DNA from: Haliea sp964022665 | Lineage (GTDB): Bacteria > Pseudomonadota > Gammaproteobacteria > Pseudomonadales > Halieaceae | Direction of reading: 5' to 3' | Assembly: GCA_964022665.1 (NCBI GenBank) | Contig: CAXIDF010000003.1 | Coordinates: 224,218 to 288,217, forward strand | DNA: 64,000 bases | In this document: piece after piece, positions 7,500 to 16,490 of the stretch | Layout of the letters: each line of letters starts with the position of its first letter | Numbering within the stretch: the stretch's first letter is position 1 | The notes under the pieces: generated by a model | Databases searched by the model: none | What the model was told of the DNA's origin: nothing | The model's input: only the letters and a program-made list of their open reading frames with translations | Made by a program: the position numbers and the translations under genes

Positions 7500-9698
7500 T
7501 CAAAACCGGTACATGACAGTGGCGCCGTAAGTACGCGGCGGCAGCATGGAGCCCACGCGCACGGAGTTGTACAGTGGCGCGGTAATTATGTTGTTGGAAA
7601 TCACCTCCTCGTCCGAAAGGTTCCTGCCCCACAGGCTTACCATCCAGCGTCCACCCGCGAAGGCATAGTCGACGCTGGCGTTGAGCAGGCTGTAACCCTC
7701 TTGATAGGCGTCTTCCCTGTTCCACTCAGTAAAGAATACGTCATCCTGATAGTACGCTTCGCCTCGCAGCCGCAGATCGCCGGTGCCCAGTTGAGTTTCG
7801 TAGTTGATGCCCAGCTTCGCGGTGTACTCCGGTGCATTTGGCAGCGTATTGCCGCTCAGGTCCGCGATGGCAAAGCCGTTCGCGTAGTCGCCGTTGAAGA
7901 ACTCCTTGTACTCCGCGCTCAAATAGGTCGCAAAGAAGTCAATGGACACGCCATTTCCCACACTTGCGTTCAGCTCCAGCTCCAGGCCATAGTTTTCCGC
8001 CTCAGCTGCGTTGATTGTGGTGACTGTGCTGGTGGCGTCAACAAAGGAGATCTGCAGATCCTGATAGTCATAGTAGAAACCTGCGAGGGCCCAGGACAGC
8101 GTGCCGTCCTCTCGGCTCCACTTGTAACCTACCTCAAATGCATCCACCGTCTCCGGGTCCAGTGGGTCGCTCAAGCTACCGGTATTGATGACCCCGGACT
8201 TGAAGGCTTGCGTATAGGTGGCATAGAGCAGCGAATCACTGTTACCACGGTATTCCAGGGTAAGCCTCGGTGTGATGTCGTCCCAGTCAGCAGACTTGTC
8301 GGTGCTGATGTCGATGGCGGCTGCGTCGAAGCGGAAGAAACCGGTGCCGTCACGCTCCTCGTAGTTGTAGCGCAAGCCGGCAATCACGGTAAATGTGTCC
8401 GTCATGGGATAGGTGACTTCGGCAAACGCACCGTAGGCAGTGATGTCAACGTCTCCATTCTGTTCGTAGCGTCCGCTGTTGATGACGTCTCCTGTGGGCG
8501 TGCCGCAGAGATCGGGCGCAAGGACTATGCAGGAGTTTTCCAGTGGTACCAGAACATTGCCGTATAGTTCTTCCTCGAGGTACATGACGCCGGCGAGAAT
8601 GTCGTACCCCTCGCCAGAGTAGTTAAATACGAACTCCTGACTGAAGGAATCGCTTTCTTCTACGTAGTCGTTGCGACCAAAAAGGTTCTCCGCGGTGGAG
8701 TCGAGATCGTCGCGGAGGAAGCGGTCCATTCCCTGCAGGGATGTAATTGAGCGCAGGCTCAGGGCATCACTAAGGTCGAAGTTCAGGGTCAGTGTTCCCG
8801 CATAACCTTCGCGCTGGTTGATGGCTTCCTGGTCGGAGTAGATATCATACAAGCTACCACCGACATCGAAGACCGTGTCTGCACCGAGGAAGAGCACAGC
8901 GTACGGTGCACCGCCGGCGGAACCTTCGGATGGGCCAAAGTAGTGGAAACCGAAATTGTTGTCATCTTCTTCGTAGTACTGCATTGACAGGGTGGCATCC
9001 CAGTCTGCTTCAGGCTTGTAGGCAAAAGTGGCGCGATAGGCCTGGGCATCGCGGTCGTCAATCTCCGCTCCAGTGAACAGGTTGTCGCCGTAGCCATCAC
9101 GTTTTTCGATCTTGGTTGCCAGGCGGATGCCCAGCTCCGGTGTCGCAGGGAGGTCGACAGCGCCTTCAAACGTGGTGAGACCGTAGTTTCCTGCGGTGAA
9201 ATTCGCAAAGCCACCCAACTCCTCGCCGGGTTTGACTGTGACCAGATTTATGGCGCCGGCAGTGGCGCCACGACCATAGAGGGTGCCCTGTGGTCCGCGC
9301 AGTACCTCGACCTGCTCAAGGTCAAACATACCGGCCAGCTGGGCCGCCGGCCGTGGAATGATGGCGCCATCCTGCAGGAAGGCAACCGCACCTTCGCCAC
9401 CGATGTCGATACTTGTCATGCCGATGCCGCGGATGAAAACCCGCGCAAAACCAAACTGATCGCCGATGGACATGTTGGGTACGGCAACGTGCATGTCGCG
9501 TACGTTCTCGATACCTCCCGGCCCCAGCGCGTCAGCGCTCAGTACGTTGGCCCCGCCAGAGAAGTCGTCAAGGCTGACCGCACGTTTGGTAGCGGTTACC
9601 ACGACTTCTTCCAGTGTATTCTGAGCGTGCGCGGAACCGGCGACAGCCAGTGCTGCGAGGACACCTGAAAAGATTGCGTTTCTCTTGAATGGGTACAT
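7500..9698 (-). CDS. TonB-dependent outer-membrane receptor
   Basis: This 732-aa protein should carry a hydrophobic or otherwise large substrate across the outer membrane using the TonB system. It has a signal peptide ending SAHAQ, a TonB box region (NTLEEVVVTATKR), a plug domain with FIRGIGMTS and QVEVLRGPQGTLYGRGATAGAINLVT, and a 22-strand barrel ending in an aromatic residue (YGATVMYRF), as outer-membrane proteins do. Plug style and neighbours fit the large group of receptors tied to catabolic clusters in marine bacteria and sphingomonads rather than siderophore receptors. A GAGGA site precedes the ATG. Confidence 0.94.
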   Translation of the reverse strand: MYPFKRNAIFSGVLAALAVAGSAHAQNTLEEVVVTATKRAVSLDDFSGGANVLSADALGPGGIENVRDMHVAVPNMSIGDQFGFARVFIRGIGMTSIDIGGEGAVAFLQDGAIIPRPAAQLAGMFDLEQVEVLRGPQGTLYGRGATAGAINLVTVKPGEELGGFANFTAGNYGLTTFEGAVDLPATPELGIRLATKIEKRDGYGDNLFTGAEIDDRDAQAYRATFAYKPEADWDATLSMQYYEEDDNNFGFHYFGPSEGSAGGAPYAVLFLGADTVFDVGGSLYDIYSDQEAINQREGYAGTLTLNFDLSDALSLRSITSLQGMDRFLRDDLDSTAENLFGRNDYVEESDSFSQEFVFNYSGEGYDILAGVMYLEEELYGNVLVPLENSCIVLAPDLCGTPTGDVINSGRYEQNGDVDITAYGAFAEVTYPMTDTFTVIAGLRYNYEERDGTGFFRFDAAAIDISTDKSADWDDITPRLTLEYRGNSDSLLYATYTQAFKSGVINTGSLSDPLDPETVDAFEVGYKWSREDGTLSWALAGFYYDYQDLQISFVDATSTVTTINAAEAENYGLELELNASVGNGVSIDFFATYLSAEYKEFFNGDYANGFAIADLSGNTLPNAPEYTAKLGINYETQLGTGDLRLRGEAYYQDDVFFTEWNREDAYQEGYSLLNASVDYAFAGGRWMVSLWGRNLSDEEVISNNIITAPLYNSVRVGSMLPPRTYGATVMYRF

Positions 9699-9712
9699 GT
9701 TGGATCCTCGTT

Positions 9713-9718
9713 ATTATA
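9713..9718 (-). promoter_or_regulatory. Consensus -10 box before the TonB receptor gene
   Basis: On the minus strand TATAAT lies about 15 bases before the receptor start. The matching -35 is weak (TTTCAA with a 15-base spacer, or AATTTC with 17), which suggests an activator-dependent or weak promoter. It would let the receptor, monooxygenase, hydrolase and P450 genes be transcribed apart from the ligase gene. Confidence 0.45.
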
Positions 9719-9763
9719 GTGCGATTGACCGATTTGAAATTAAGGTTTCCCGGTTTAAGCCTG

Positions 9764-11380
9764 CTATCGCAATTTCTCGCGGCGTAGTGAAACTCCGTGA
9801 GCTTCCCTGTCCCAACTGTCGCTGGTGATGCCTTCGGCACGCAGCAAATGTTTCTGTACCTTGGCAGAAGGTGTTTTGGGAAGTTCCGGCAGGATCCGGA
9901 TGTAGCGTGGAACCATGAAGTACGGCATTTTCTCCGCCAGGAAGTGCAGCAGTGATTCGGGGTCCAGTTCAATACCCTCCACGGCGGCGACAGCGACCAT
10001 GACATCGTCCTCTCCCACACTGCTGGGCACGCCGTAGGCGGCGGCCTCTCGGACTGCGGGATAGGCGACCACTTCTGCCTCGACCTCGAAAGATGAAATG
10101 TTCTCCCCTCGGCGACGGATCGCATCTTTGCGCCTATCGACAAAGTAGAAAAATCCCTCGTCATCCTGGCGGAAGCAGTCGCCCGTGTGGAACCAGCCGT
10201 TGCGCCAAGCTTCAGCAGTAGCCTCCGGATTTTTGTAGTAGCCGTGGTTCATGCCCCAGGGTCGATCCGTGCGTACCAGCATCTCACCGATTTCGCCCGT
10301 GGGAACTTCGCAGTCATTTTCATCGACCAGCCGCACGTCTACTCCCGCGCGAACTTTGCCGCATGTTCCCCGACGGGTAGGATTGGGCTCGGACACAATG
10401 GGCGACGAAATTTCTGTCATGTTGAAGATGGTGTAGATGTCGATGCCGAAACGTTCATGCATGTCCAGAGCCGTCTCAGTAAAGGGCACCATGAAGGCTC
10501 TGCGCAGGTTGTGTTGGCGGTCATCCTGAGATGGCGGGTGTTTCAAGAGGAATGTTGCCATAACGCCCAGCAGGAACGCTGCGGTGGTATTTGTTTCCCT
10601 CACGAAGGGCCAGAAACGTTCTGTGCTGAAGTTCTGCATCACGGATATTGAGCCGCCGCGAGCCAGCATGACGAAAATGATGCCCATCCCCCCGATATGG
10701 AACAGGGGCATATTGATCAGGAAGCGGTCATCGCCGGTAATGAAAGGCCAGCTTTCGGGTCCGGCGTTGGTATAGAGGTGCAGGTAAGATGAGAGCACCC
10801 CCTTGGACGGGCCGGTTGTCCCCGACGTATAGATGATGGATTGAGTATGCCATGGCTCTATCGGGTGTTTGAGTTCGGGCGGCTCTGAGCGGTCTTCAGT
10901 AAGGCTCGCGAAGGGTTCCGCGGGCAGCCGCGTTGTCGCCGTGGCCTCCCCGATATACACGACCCGTTCGAGCAGGGCGGTATCTACGTCGTTCAGGCGA
11001 TGAATCAGGTCACCGTGGGCGATAAGCAGGCGCGCATCTGAATTGGCGAGCACATGCGCCAGCAATCGACCCTTGTAAGCGGTGTTGAACGGAACGAACA
11101 CGGCGCCGAGATAATTGATCGCGAAGAAGCTTAGAATGCCTTCGGCACCGCCGAAGAGCCATACGGCAACGTGATCCCCCTGGCTGACACCGCGGGCGGC
11201 CAAACCCGACGCAACGCCGATTACACGGTGGCGCAGTTCAGCGTAGCTCCATGATGTGCCATCCTCGAAAACGGCGTAGGTGTGCTCTGGCTGATGTTCG
11301 GCCCAGTGTTCGATCAGGTCGCGGACCACGCAGGTTTTTCTCGGCGGCACTCGCGGGTCTGTGCAGGGTGTGGCTGTCAT
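9764..11380 (-). CDS. Acyl-CoA synthetase (AMP-binding, ANL superfamily)
   Basis: This 538-aa enzyme should activate a carboxylic acid with ATP and CoA through an acyl-adenylate. The P-loop-like core IIYTSGTTGPSKG is intact, as are the FNMTEIS adenine-binding region, the GWFHTGDCFRQDDEGFFYFVDRRKD hinge and the C-terminal domain with the catalytic Lys in PKTPSAKVQKHLLRAEG. It resembles crotonobetaine/carnitine-CoA ligase-type enzymes. I prefer the ATG at 11380, with GGAG upstream, over an ATG 54 bases earlier that overlaps the TetR gene. It lies 13 bases after the TetR stop. The substrate is presumably a carboxylic acid produced by the neighbouring oxidases. Confidence 0.92.
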   Translation of the reverse strand: MTATPCTDPRVPPRKTCVVRDLIEHWAEHQPEHTYAVFEDGTSWSYAELRHRVIGVASGLAARGVSQGDHVAVWLFGGAEGILSFFAINYLGAVFVPFNTAYKGRLLAHVLANSDARLLIAHGDLIHRLNDVDTALLERVVYIGEATATTRLPAEPFASLTEDRSEPPELKHPIEPWHTQSIIYTSGTTGPSKGVLSSYLHLYTNAGPESWPFITGDDRFLINMPLFHIGGMGIIFVMLARGGSISVMQNFSTERFWPFVRETNTTAAFLLGVMATFLLKHPPSQDDRQHNLRRAFMVPFTETALDMHERFGIDIYTIFNMTEISSPIVSEPNPTRRGTCGKVRAGVDVRLVDENDCEVPTGEIGEMLVRTDRPWGMNHGYYKNPEATAEAWRNGWFHTGDCFRQDDEGFFYFVDRRKDAIRRRGENISSFEVEAEVVAYPAVREAAAYGVPSSVGEDDVMVAVAAVEGIELDPESLLHFLAEKMPYFMVPRYIRILPELPKTPSAKVQKHLLRAEGITSDSWDREAHGVSLRREKLR

Positions 11381-11393
11381 GGGCAAGGCTCCA

Positions 11394-12071
11394 TCATTTC
11401 TTGTCGTCGCCGTGGCGCGCCGTATCGTTGGCACGACTGGCGCTGGCGTCCACAGTTCGCGGTCGCGGCAGTATCAGGCGCTCTATGCTCCTGATCAGGT
11501 GCGTGATGATTTCAGCTTCGGACCAGCGACCACCTGGTTGATACCAGAATGCGACCCAGCTCATCATGCCGCCAATGGTGGTGGCAGTGAGTACGGGGTC
11601 TTCAATGTCGAACTGACCGTTGCTGTGGCCCTGGATCAGCACTTCTGCGAGGCGGTGGTCGAACAGTGAGCGCTTCTCTCGTACTTGGCGCGCCAGCGCC
11701 TGGTCCAGGTTTTTCTCTTCACGCTGGTAGACGACAATGTGTTCCTGGTTTTCAATGATTATTCTGGCGACCTGATCCACCATCAATTTCAACCGGTCCC
11801 AGCTCGTGCCCTTGGTCAAAAGACACTCCTCCAGCGCTTCCAGCGACAGCGTGATGCCTACTTCGGCAATGTCATAGAGAATTTCACCCTTGTTTTTGTA
11901 GTAGCTATAAATGAAGGGTTTGGTGACCTGCAACTGCTCGGCAATGGCGTCAATGGTGGTCCCCTCATAGCCGGAGCGAAAAAACAAATGGCTCGCTTCG
12001 TCGCGGATACGACGACGCTTGAACAGGGCCAGTTCCGCTTTGAGGCTCTTGCCAGGTCGAACTCCGCTCAC
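11394..12071 (-). CDS. TetR-family transcriptional regulator
   Basis: The 225-aa protein has an N-terminal TetR helix-turn-helix (RIRDEASHLFFRSGYEGTTIDAIAEQLQVTKPFIYSYYKNKGEILYDI), then a variable ligand-binding all-helical domain. It starts at a GTG with AGAGGA upstream. It sits between the alcohol dehydrogenase and acyl-CoA ligase genes and probably represses the cluster until an acyl-CoA or other intermediate binds; that ligand role is typical of TetR proteins beside acyl-CoA metabolism genes but is not proven here. Confidence 0.93.
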   Translation of the reverse strand: MSGVRPGKSLKAELALFKRRRIRDEASHLFFRSGYEGTTIDAIAEQLQVTKPFIYSYYKNKGEILYDIAEVGITLSLEALEECLLTKGTSWDRLKLMVDQVARIIIENQEHIVVYQREEKNLDQALARQVREKRSLFDHRLAEVLIQGHSNGQFDIEDPVLTATTIGGMMSWVAFWYQPGGRWSEAEIITHLIRSIERLILPRPRTVDASASRANDTARHGDDKK

Positions 12072-12098
12072 TACGCATTTTCCTCTAGTTGTCGTGCG

Positions 12099-13274
12099 TC
12101 AGTACGCCATTTCCAGAACGGGCATAACATCAGTGGCGGTTTCGATCTGTCGCGGATTGGTACGTGACCAGAAATCGAGCATGGTGTACTCGGCGATCTG
12201 CTGCAGTTGTGTACGCTCGACACCCACCTCCGCCAGTGAACGAGGCATTCCCAGGTTACGTATGAAGTCATCCACAACGTCGCTGGCGGCGCGCTCGGGT
12301 TGCCCGAAGCAGGCGCTGATGCGGCGCTGCCGATCACCGTTTGCCGGTGCATTGAAGGCCAGCACCGCAGGTGCCATCACGCAAGAACAATAGCCGTGGG
12401 GAACGTCACAGGTGCCGCCAAGAATGTGTCCGATGGCGTGACTCAGGCCCATGGGAACCCCGGCGGTGATCGGGATCATGGACTGCCACACACCGATCTG
12501 GCACTTGAGGCGGGCCTCCAGATCGCCCGGGTCACGCTTGATCCTGGGCAGGCCCTCGGCGAGCAGGCGCAAGGCGCAGTCCGCCAGACCGTCACAGAAG
12601 TCATTTGACTGCAGTGATCCCAATGTCTCCAAGGCATGGTCTACCGAGCGCACTCCGGTCGACAGCCACAACCACTCCGGTGTGTGCACAGTGAGGGCGG
12701 GATCCAGGATGATGCTTGTCGGTGCCATGCTCCGGTGTTCGAAGCCCTGCTTATGGTGCACCTGTTCGTCTGTAGCGCCGCTGAGCGGGTTGAACTCACC
12801 ACCCGAAAGTGTCGTCGGGCAAATGATTACCGGGACGTCGGGGCCCTCGAATATCGGCTTGACGGTCTCGCCCTTGTCGTCGACATAGACATGGTAGGGC
12901 TCGAGATCGTCGTGGTCTCGCAGGTTGTGCTTAAGGCAGAGGCTGACAATTTTGCCTGCGTCCGTAATGGAGCCACCACCAACGGTGACGATCATGTCGG
13001 CGTCCGCGTTCCGCGCCATAGCCGCGGCAGCGAGCACGGCGCTGCGTGGGGCATGCGGTGGCATGCCGTCGTAGGTGCCTGCCACGCGAGCGCCCAGCGC
13101 GGTCCGAATCCGGTTGATTTCGTCGGTGCCCGTGTTCAGCGCGCGGCTGACCATGAGGAATACGCGCTTTGCCCCCAGACGCTCAGCCTCGCTGGCTATT
13201 GCCTGGGCGGCAGGTTCACCGATGAAGACTTTTTCTGTTGTGGTGAGTTCCACCACACTTGCTGGAATGCCCAT
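12099..13274 (-). CDS. Iron-containing (group III) alcohol dehydrogenase
   Basis: The 391-aa NAD(P)-dependent enzyme would interconvert an alcohol and an aldehyde or ketone. The dinucleotide motif GGGSITDAGK is complete, and metal-binding histidines are visible in VRSVDHALETL, GLSHAIGHILGG and CDVPHGYC. The start at 13274 has GGGAG six bases upstream; a longer form beginning at 13373 would add 33 low-complexity residues and cover the divergent promoter. It is the first gene of the minus-strand run and is divergent from the mutase operon. It probably oxidises an alcohol made by the P450 or by lactone opening (inference). Confidence 0.92.
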   Translation of the reverse strand: MGIPASVVELTTTEKVFIGEPAAQAIASEAERLGAKRVFLMVSRALNTGTDEINRIRTALGARVAGTYDGMPPHAPRSAVLAAAAMARNADADMIVTVGGGSITDAGKIVSLCLKHNLRDHDDLEPYHVYVDDKGETVKPIFEGPDVPVIICPTTLSGGEFNPLSGATDEQVHHKQGFEHRSMAPTSIILDPALTVHTPEWLWLSTGVRSVDHALETLGSLQSNDFCDGLADCALRLLAEGLPRIKRDPGDLEARLKCQIGVWQSMIPITAGVPMGLSHAIGHILGGTCDVPHGYCSCVMAPAVLAFNAPANGDRQRRISACFGQPERAASDVVDDFIRNLGMPRSLAEVGVERTQLQQIAEYTMLDFWSRTNPRQIETATDVMPVLEMAY

Positions 13275-13335
13275 GGCAACTCCCGAGTCTGAATTATTGT
13301 TAGATAGACCTTTTGAGTCAGAGCGTAAACTTTTT

Positions 13336-13364
13336 TTACTGGCAGTCAAGGAAAAAATATTATC
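13336..13364 (+). promoter_or_regulatory. Sigma-70-type promoter for the acyl-CoA mutase operon
   Basis: TTTACT (-35) and TATTAT (-10) are spaced by 17 bases and lie about 70 bases before the mutase start, in the 156-base AT-rich gap between the divergent dehydrogenase and mutase genes. This gap is also the natural place for the TetR operator, though I find no convincing palindrome. Confidence 0.55.
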
Positions 13365-13430
13365 GGTAGACAAAGCAGGCGATGAGTACTAAATTGCGGT
13401 GATCAGCCTGAACCCGACTATGGCGAGCCT

Positions 13431-15065
13431 ATGAGCACAAATAACAAACAAGGCGGGGACTGGAAGTCTATCTCCGGCCTGCCCTTGAAGCAGTTCTACA
13501 GCGAGCACGATATCCCCCAGGCCTATCGCGAGCGTCTTCGTGCTGACCCGGGAGAGGCGCCGTTTCACCGGGGTGTGCATCCCACGGGGTATCGCACGAA
13601 GGCCTGGCGGATTTTCCAGCTGAGCGGGTTCGGCAAGCCCGAAGATGAAAACGAGCGGATTCGCTTCCTGCTGGAACAGGGCGAGACTGGTTTCATCATG
13701 GAACATGACCGTAACACGGGAGATCATTGTTACAACGTGGATCACCCCGATGTGGTAGCGCGCCGCGAGGATGTAGGTCTGACTGGGGCTGTCATGCAGA
13801 GTGTGCGCGACATCGACATTTGCATGAAGGACCTGCCGCTGGAAACCAGCTACGGCCATGCCGGTGGCGCCGTTGTGCAGCATGCACCATTTGCACTTGC
13901 AGGTTACTGGACCGTCGCACGCCAGCGAGGTGTTGATCTGGCTCGATTACCCGGCACCGGCCAGAGCGACTTTTTCCTCACCTACCTGGGGTGCGTGACC
14001 AAGCAGCAGGTCCCGACTGCTGCGGGACTGCGCTTCAATGCGGATATCATGGAGTTTTGCAACGCGCACCTGCCGCGTTGGGTGCCCGTATCCATCGCGG
14101 GCTACAACGGTGCGGACACGGGGCTGAACGCCTATCAGGAACTCGGGGCGCTATTCGCCAATGCGGTAGAGTATCTGGAGGAAATCAAGCGCCGGGGCAC
14201 AATGCCGCTGGAGGCCGCCGCCCGCGCCTGTGGCGGTGTCAACTTCCGCGCATCCATGGACTTGTTTGAAGAGGCAAGTAAAATGCGGGCGGCTCGTCTC
14301 ATGTGGCAGCAGCTGCTCGAAAAGCGCTATGGTATCACCAACCCGAAGGTCGCCAACCTTCGCATCCATTGCGTTACGGCGGGTTCACGCATGACCTATC
14401 AGCAGCCGTTGAACAATATTGTGCGCGGCACGGTGATGGCCCTCGCCGCTGCCCTCGGAGGTGTGCAGTCACTGGGTGTCTCGGGTTACGACGAAGCGCT
14501 GTCGATTCCATCAGAGCACGCGCATCAGATGTCGGTGCGCATCCAGCAGATCCTGCAACAGGAGACCAATATCCAGGCGGTGACGGATCCCTTGGGAGGT
14601 TCCTATTACGTTGAAACACTGACAGCCGAACTTGTTGAGCGTGCCTGGGTATTCTTTGAGGAGATTCAGGAGCAGGGCGGGTTTCTGGCCACGCTGGATT
14701 CCGGGTGGTTGCATGAACGTGCCGCGGAGAACCAGAGCGAGGACTTCCGTCAACAAGAGAGCGGCGAGCAGGTGATCATTGGTGTTACCGACCATAAAGA
14801 TGACATATCACCGTTCGAAGTCGATGGCTTCATGGGGGTCGATGACGCGTATGACGTGGCACTGGAGCGGTTGCATGATGTCCGCCGAACGCGTTACGAG
14901 GCTGGCGCCCACCGGGCATTGAAGGCGCTCGAGTCGGTGTGTCGCAGTGACCAGAATATCATGCCGGCGATGATGGAATCCCTGGAGGCGGAGGTGACCC
15001 TGGGTGAAATCGGTGACGTCTACCGCTCAGTCTTCGGTGACTGGGCAACGCCAATTCAGACCTGA
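13431..15065 (+). CDS. B12-dependent acyl-CoA mutase, large (substrate-binding) subunit, non-MCM type
   Basis: This 544-aa protein is the TIM-barrel subunit of an adenosylcobalamin carbon-skeleton mutase; its B12-binding domain is the separate next gene, as in isobutyryl-CoA and 2-hydroxyisobutyryl-CoA mutases. Alignment by eye to Propionibacterium methylmalonyl-CoA mutase is good over the barrel (for instance SIAGYNGADTG against SISGYHMQEAG). Tyr89 becomes Leu64, Ala116 becomes Glu91, Arg207 becomes Cys188 (or Val189, depending on a one-residue gap) and His244 becomes Asn226. Without Arg207 it should not bind methylmalonyl-CoA. The 2-hydroxyisobutyryl-CoA enzyme has Ile and Asp at the first two sites, the nearest known match. 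Specificity is unknown. Confidence 0.93.
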   Translation: MSTNNKQGGDWKSISGLPLKQFYSEHDIPQAYRERLRADPGEAPFHRGVHPTGYRTKAWRIFQLSGFGKPEDENERIRFLLEQGETGFIMEHDRNTGDHCYNVDHPDVVARREDVGLTGAVMQSVRDIDICMKDLPLETSYGHAGGAVVQHAPFALAGYWTVARQRGVDLARLPGTGQSDFFLTYLGCVTKQQVPTAAGLRFNADIMEFCNAHLPRWVPVSIAGYNGADTGLNAYQELGALFANAVEYLEEIKRRGTMPLEAAARACGGVNFRASMDLFEEASKMRAARLMWQQLLEKRYGITNPKVANLRIHCVTAGSRMTYQQPLNNIVRGTVMALAAALGGVQSLGVSGYDEALSIPSEHAHQMSVRIQQILQQETNIQAVTDPLGGSYYVETLTAELVERAWVFFEEIQEQGGFLATLDSGWLHERAAENQSEDFRQQESGEQVIIGVTDHKDDISPFEVDGFMGVDDAYDVALERLHDVRRTRYEAGAHRALKALESVCRSDQNIMPAMMESLEAEVTLGEIGDVYRSVFGDWATPIQT

Positions 15066-15075
15066 GGCGATAAGA

Positions 15076-15462
15076 ATGAACACAGCAGGAAAGCGTATTT
15101 TGATGGCAAAGACGGGGCTCGACGGCCACTGGCGCGGGCCGACCGTTGTAGCGAAAGCACTACGCGATGCGGGATTTGAGGTCATCATGATTGGCATGGC
15201 CCGCCCGGAGGAGGTCATGCAAGCCAGCATCGATGAGGATGTAGATCTGGTAGGGCTGAATATCGGGGGGCATGTTGATGTGGCGGTCCGCGCCATTGGT
15301 ATGGTTCGCGAGTCGCGTCCTGAGGTCCCCATTTTTGTTGGCGGTGTGGTTCCTCCGCATGCCAAGCGCAAGCTCGAAGGTCTGGGCGTTGAAGTCTACC
15401 CGCCGGGCAGTCAGCTTCCAGACATTGTAGCAGCCGCAATCCGGCTAACGGGTGCCGCCTGA
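15076..15462 (+). CDS. B12-dependent acyl-CoA mutase, small (cobalamin-binding) subunit
   Basis: The 128-aa protein is a stand-alone Rossmann-like B12-binding domain. It has the base-off/His-on signature AKTGLDGHWRG, with Lys, Asp and axial His conserved, then VGLNIGGHVDV and VGGVVPPHA for the nucleotide tail. The ATG at 15076 matches the usual family start (GKRILMAKTGLDGH). It lies ten bases after the large subunit and overlaps nothing essential of the GTPase gene. It should pair with the 13431-15065 product to form the active heterotetramer. Confidence 0.95.
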   Translation: MNTAGKRILMAKTGLDGHWRGPTVVAKALRDAGFEVIMIGMARPEEVMQASIDEDVDLVGLNIGGHVDVAVRAIGMVRESRPEVPIFVGGVVPPHAKRKLEGLGVEVYPPGSQLPDIVAAAIRLTGAA

Positions 15463-15478
15463 TTTACAAGGCGTGGGT

Positions 15479-16459
15479 GTGAGCGAGCAGCCGGTCCAGG
15501 ACCTGTCAGAACTTTTTGAGCAAGCCTGCGCCGGTGATCGGCGTGCGCTGGCGCGACTTATCAGTATTCTGGAACGCGGTGGCGACGCTGCGGCGCAGGT
15601 GGAACGGGCGTTGGCATCGCGCGCCCCCCGAGGATACACGGTGGGGATAACCGGTGCTCCCGGAGCGGGAAAGTCCACCCTGGTCAACGTGCTGCTTGGA
15701 GAGGCGCTTGCCGATGCTGGCCGTATTGCCTTGTTGGCGGTTGACCCCTCATCGCCGCTGAGTCGCGGCGCACTGTTGGGTGATCGGGTGCGAATGCACT
15801 CTCATGCTGCGTCAAGCGATGTGTATATCCGCTCCATGGCCTCTCGCGGACAACTGGGTGGTCTGGCCGTTGCCACACGTAGTGCTCGTCGTTTACTTGA
15901 AGCCTGCAACTGGCCACTGGTACTTATCGAGACGGTGGGCGTAGGGCAGGTTGAACTGGATGTTGCCTCAACTACCGACACGGTTGTTGTTGTGCTCAAC
16001 CCCGGCTGGGGCGATGAAGTGCAGGCGAACAAGGCCGGCCTAATGGAGGTGGCGGATATTTTTGTCATCAACAAAGCCGACAAGGCCGGCTTGCAGGCAA
16101 CCAGGCGGGACCTGGAGGGTGCGTTGGCTGCCGTACCGCAGGAGCGGAGACCAGCTATTGTCGAAACCGTTGCCACGGACGGTCGTGGAGCGGCAGATCT
16201 CTGGGCGGCAATTGCTGCGCACCGTAAGCGCATTACAGCATCGGGTGAGCTATCCAGGCGCCGGGATGAGCAGCGTCGGGCCGAGCTTCGGGGGGTTATG
16301 GAGGCTCGCCTTGAGCTGGCACTAGACAAGCTGTTTGCGTCCGATACTGTTTCCGAACAACTGCGGGCGATCGGCCAGGGCGATGTAGACATCGTCTCGG
16401 CCGGTGATACCCTGCTTGCTGAGCTGTTCGACCGGACGCACGCGTCAAATGCCCGCTAG
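15479..16459 (+). CDS. MeaB/ArgK-type G3E GTPase, acyl-CoA mutase chaperone
   Basis: This 326-aa GTPase should load intact adenosylcobalamin into the mutase and eject damaged cofactor. The P-loop is GAPGAGKST, followed by VDPSSPLSRGALLGDRVRM (Switch region), ETVGVGQVELD and the base-specificity motif NKAD. The GTG at 15479 has AAGG seven bases upstream; an earlier in-frame GTG at 15452 would overlap the small subunit by 11 bases. Its place directly behind both mutase subunits matches meaB, icm and hcm operons and shows that the mutase is a working B12 enzyme. Confidence 0.93.
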   Translation: MSEQPVQDLSELFEQACAGDRRALARLISILERGGDAAAQVERALASRAPRGYTVGITGAPGAGKSTLVNVLLGEALADAGRIALLAVDPSSPLSRGALLGDRVRMHSHAASSDVYIRSMASRGQLGGLAVATRSARRLLEACNWPLVLIETVGVGQVELDVASTTDTVVVVLNPGWGDEVQANKAGLMEVADIFVINKADKAGLQATRRDLEGALAAVPQERRPAIVETVATDGRGAADLWAAIAAHRKRITASGELSRRRDEQRRAELRGVMEARLELALDKLFASDTVSEQLRAIGQGDVDIVSAGDTLLAELFDRTHASNAR

Positions 16460-16490
16460 AACGTAAAAAGACATTCGAAGGCAGCCTGTC

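Noticed and set aside
7497..8567. 356-codon plus-strand frame under the TonB receptor
   Set aside because: Antisense to the barrel of a clear receptor; no domain is seen.
13431..15065. Calling the mutase a methylmalonyl-CoA mutase
   Set aside because: The residues that bind the methylmalonyl carboxylate and stack on the substrate are replaced, so the common label would mislead.
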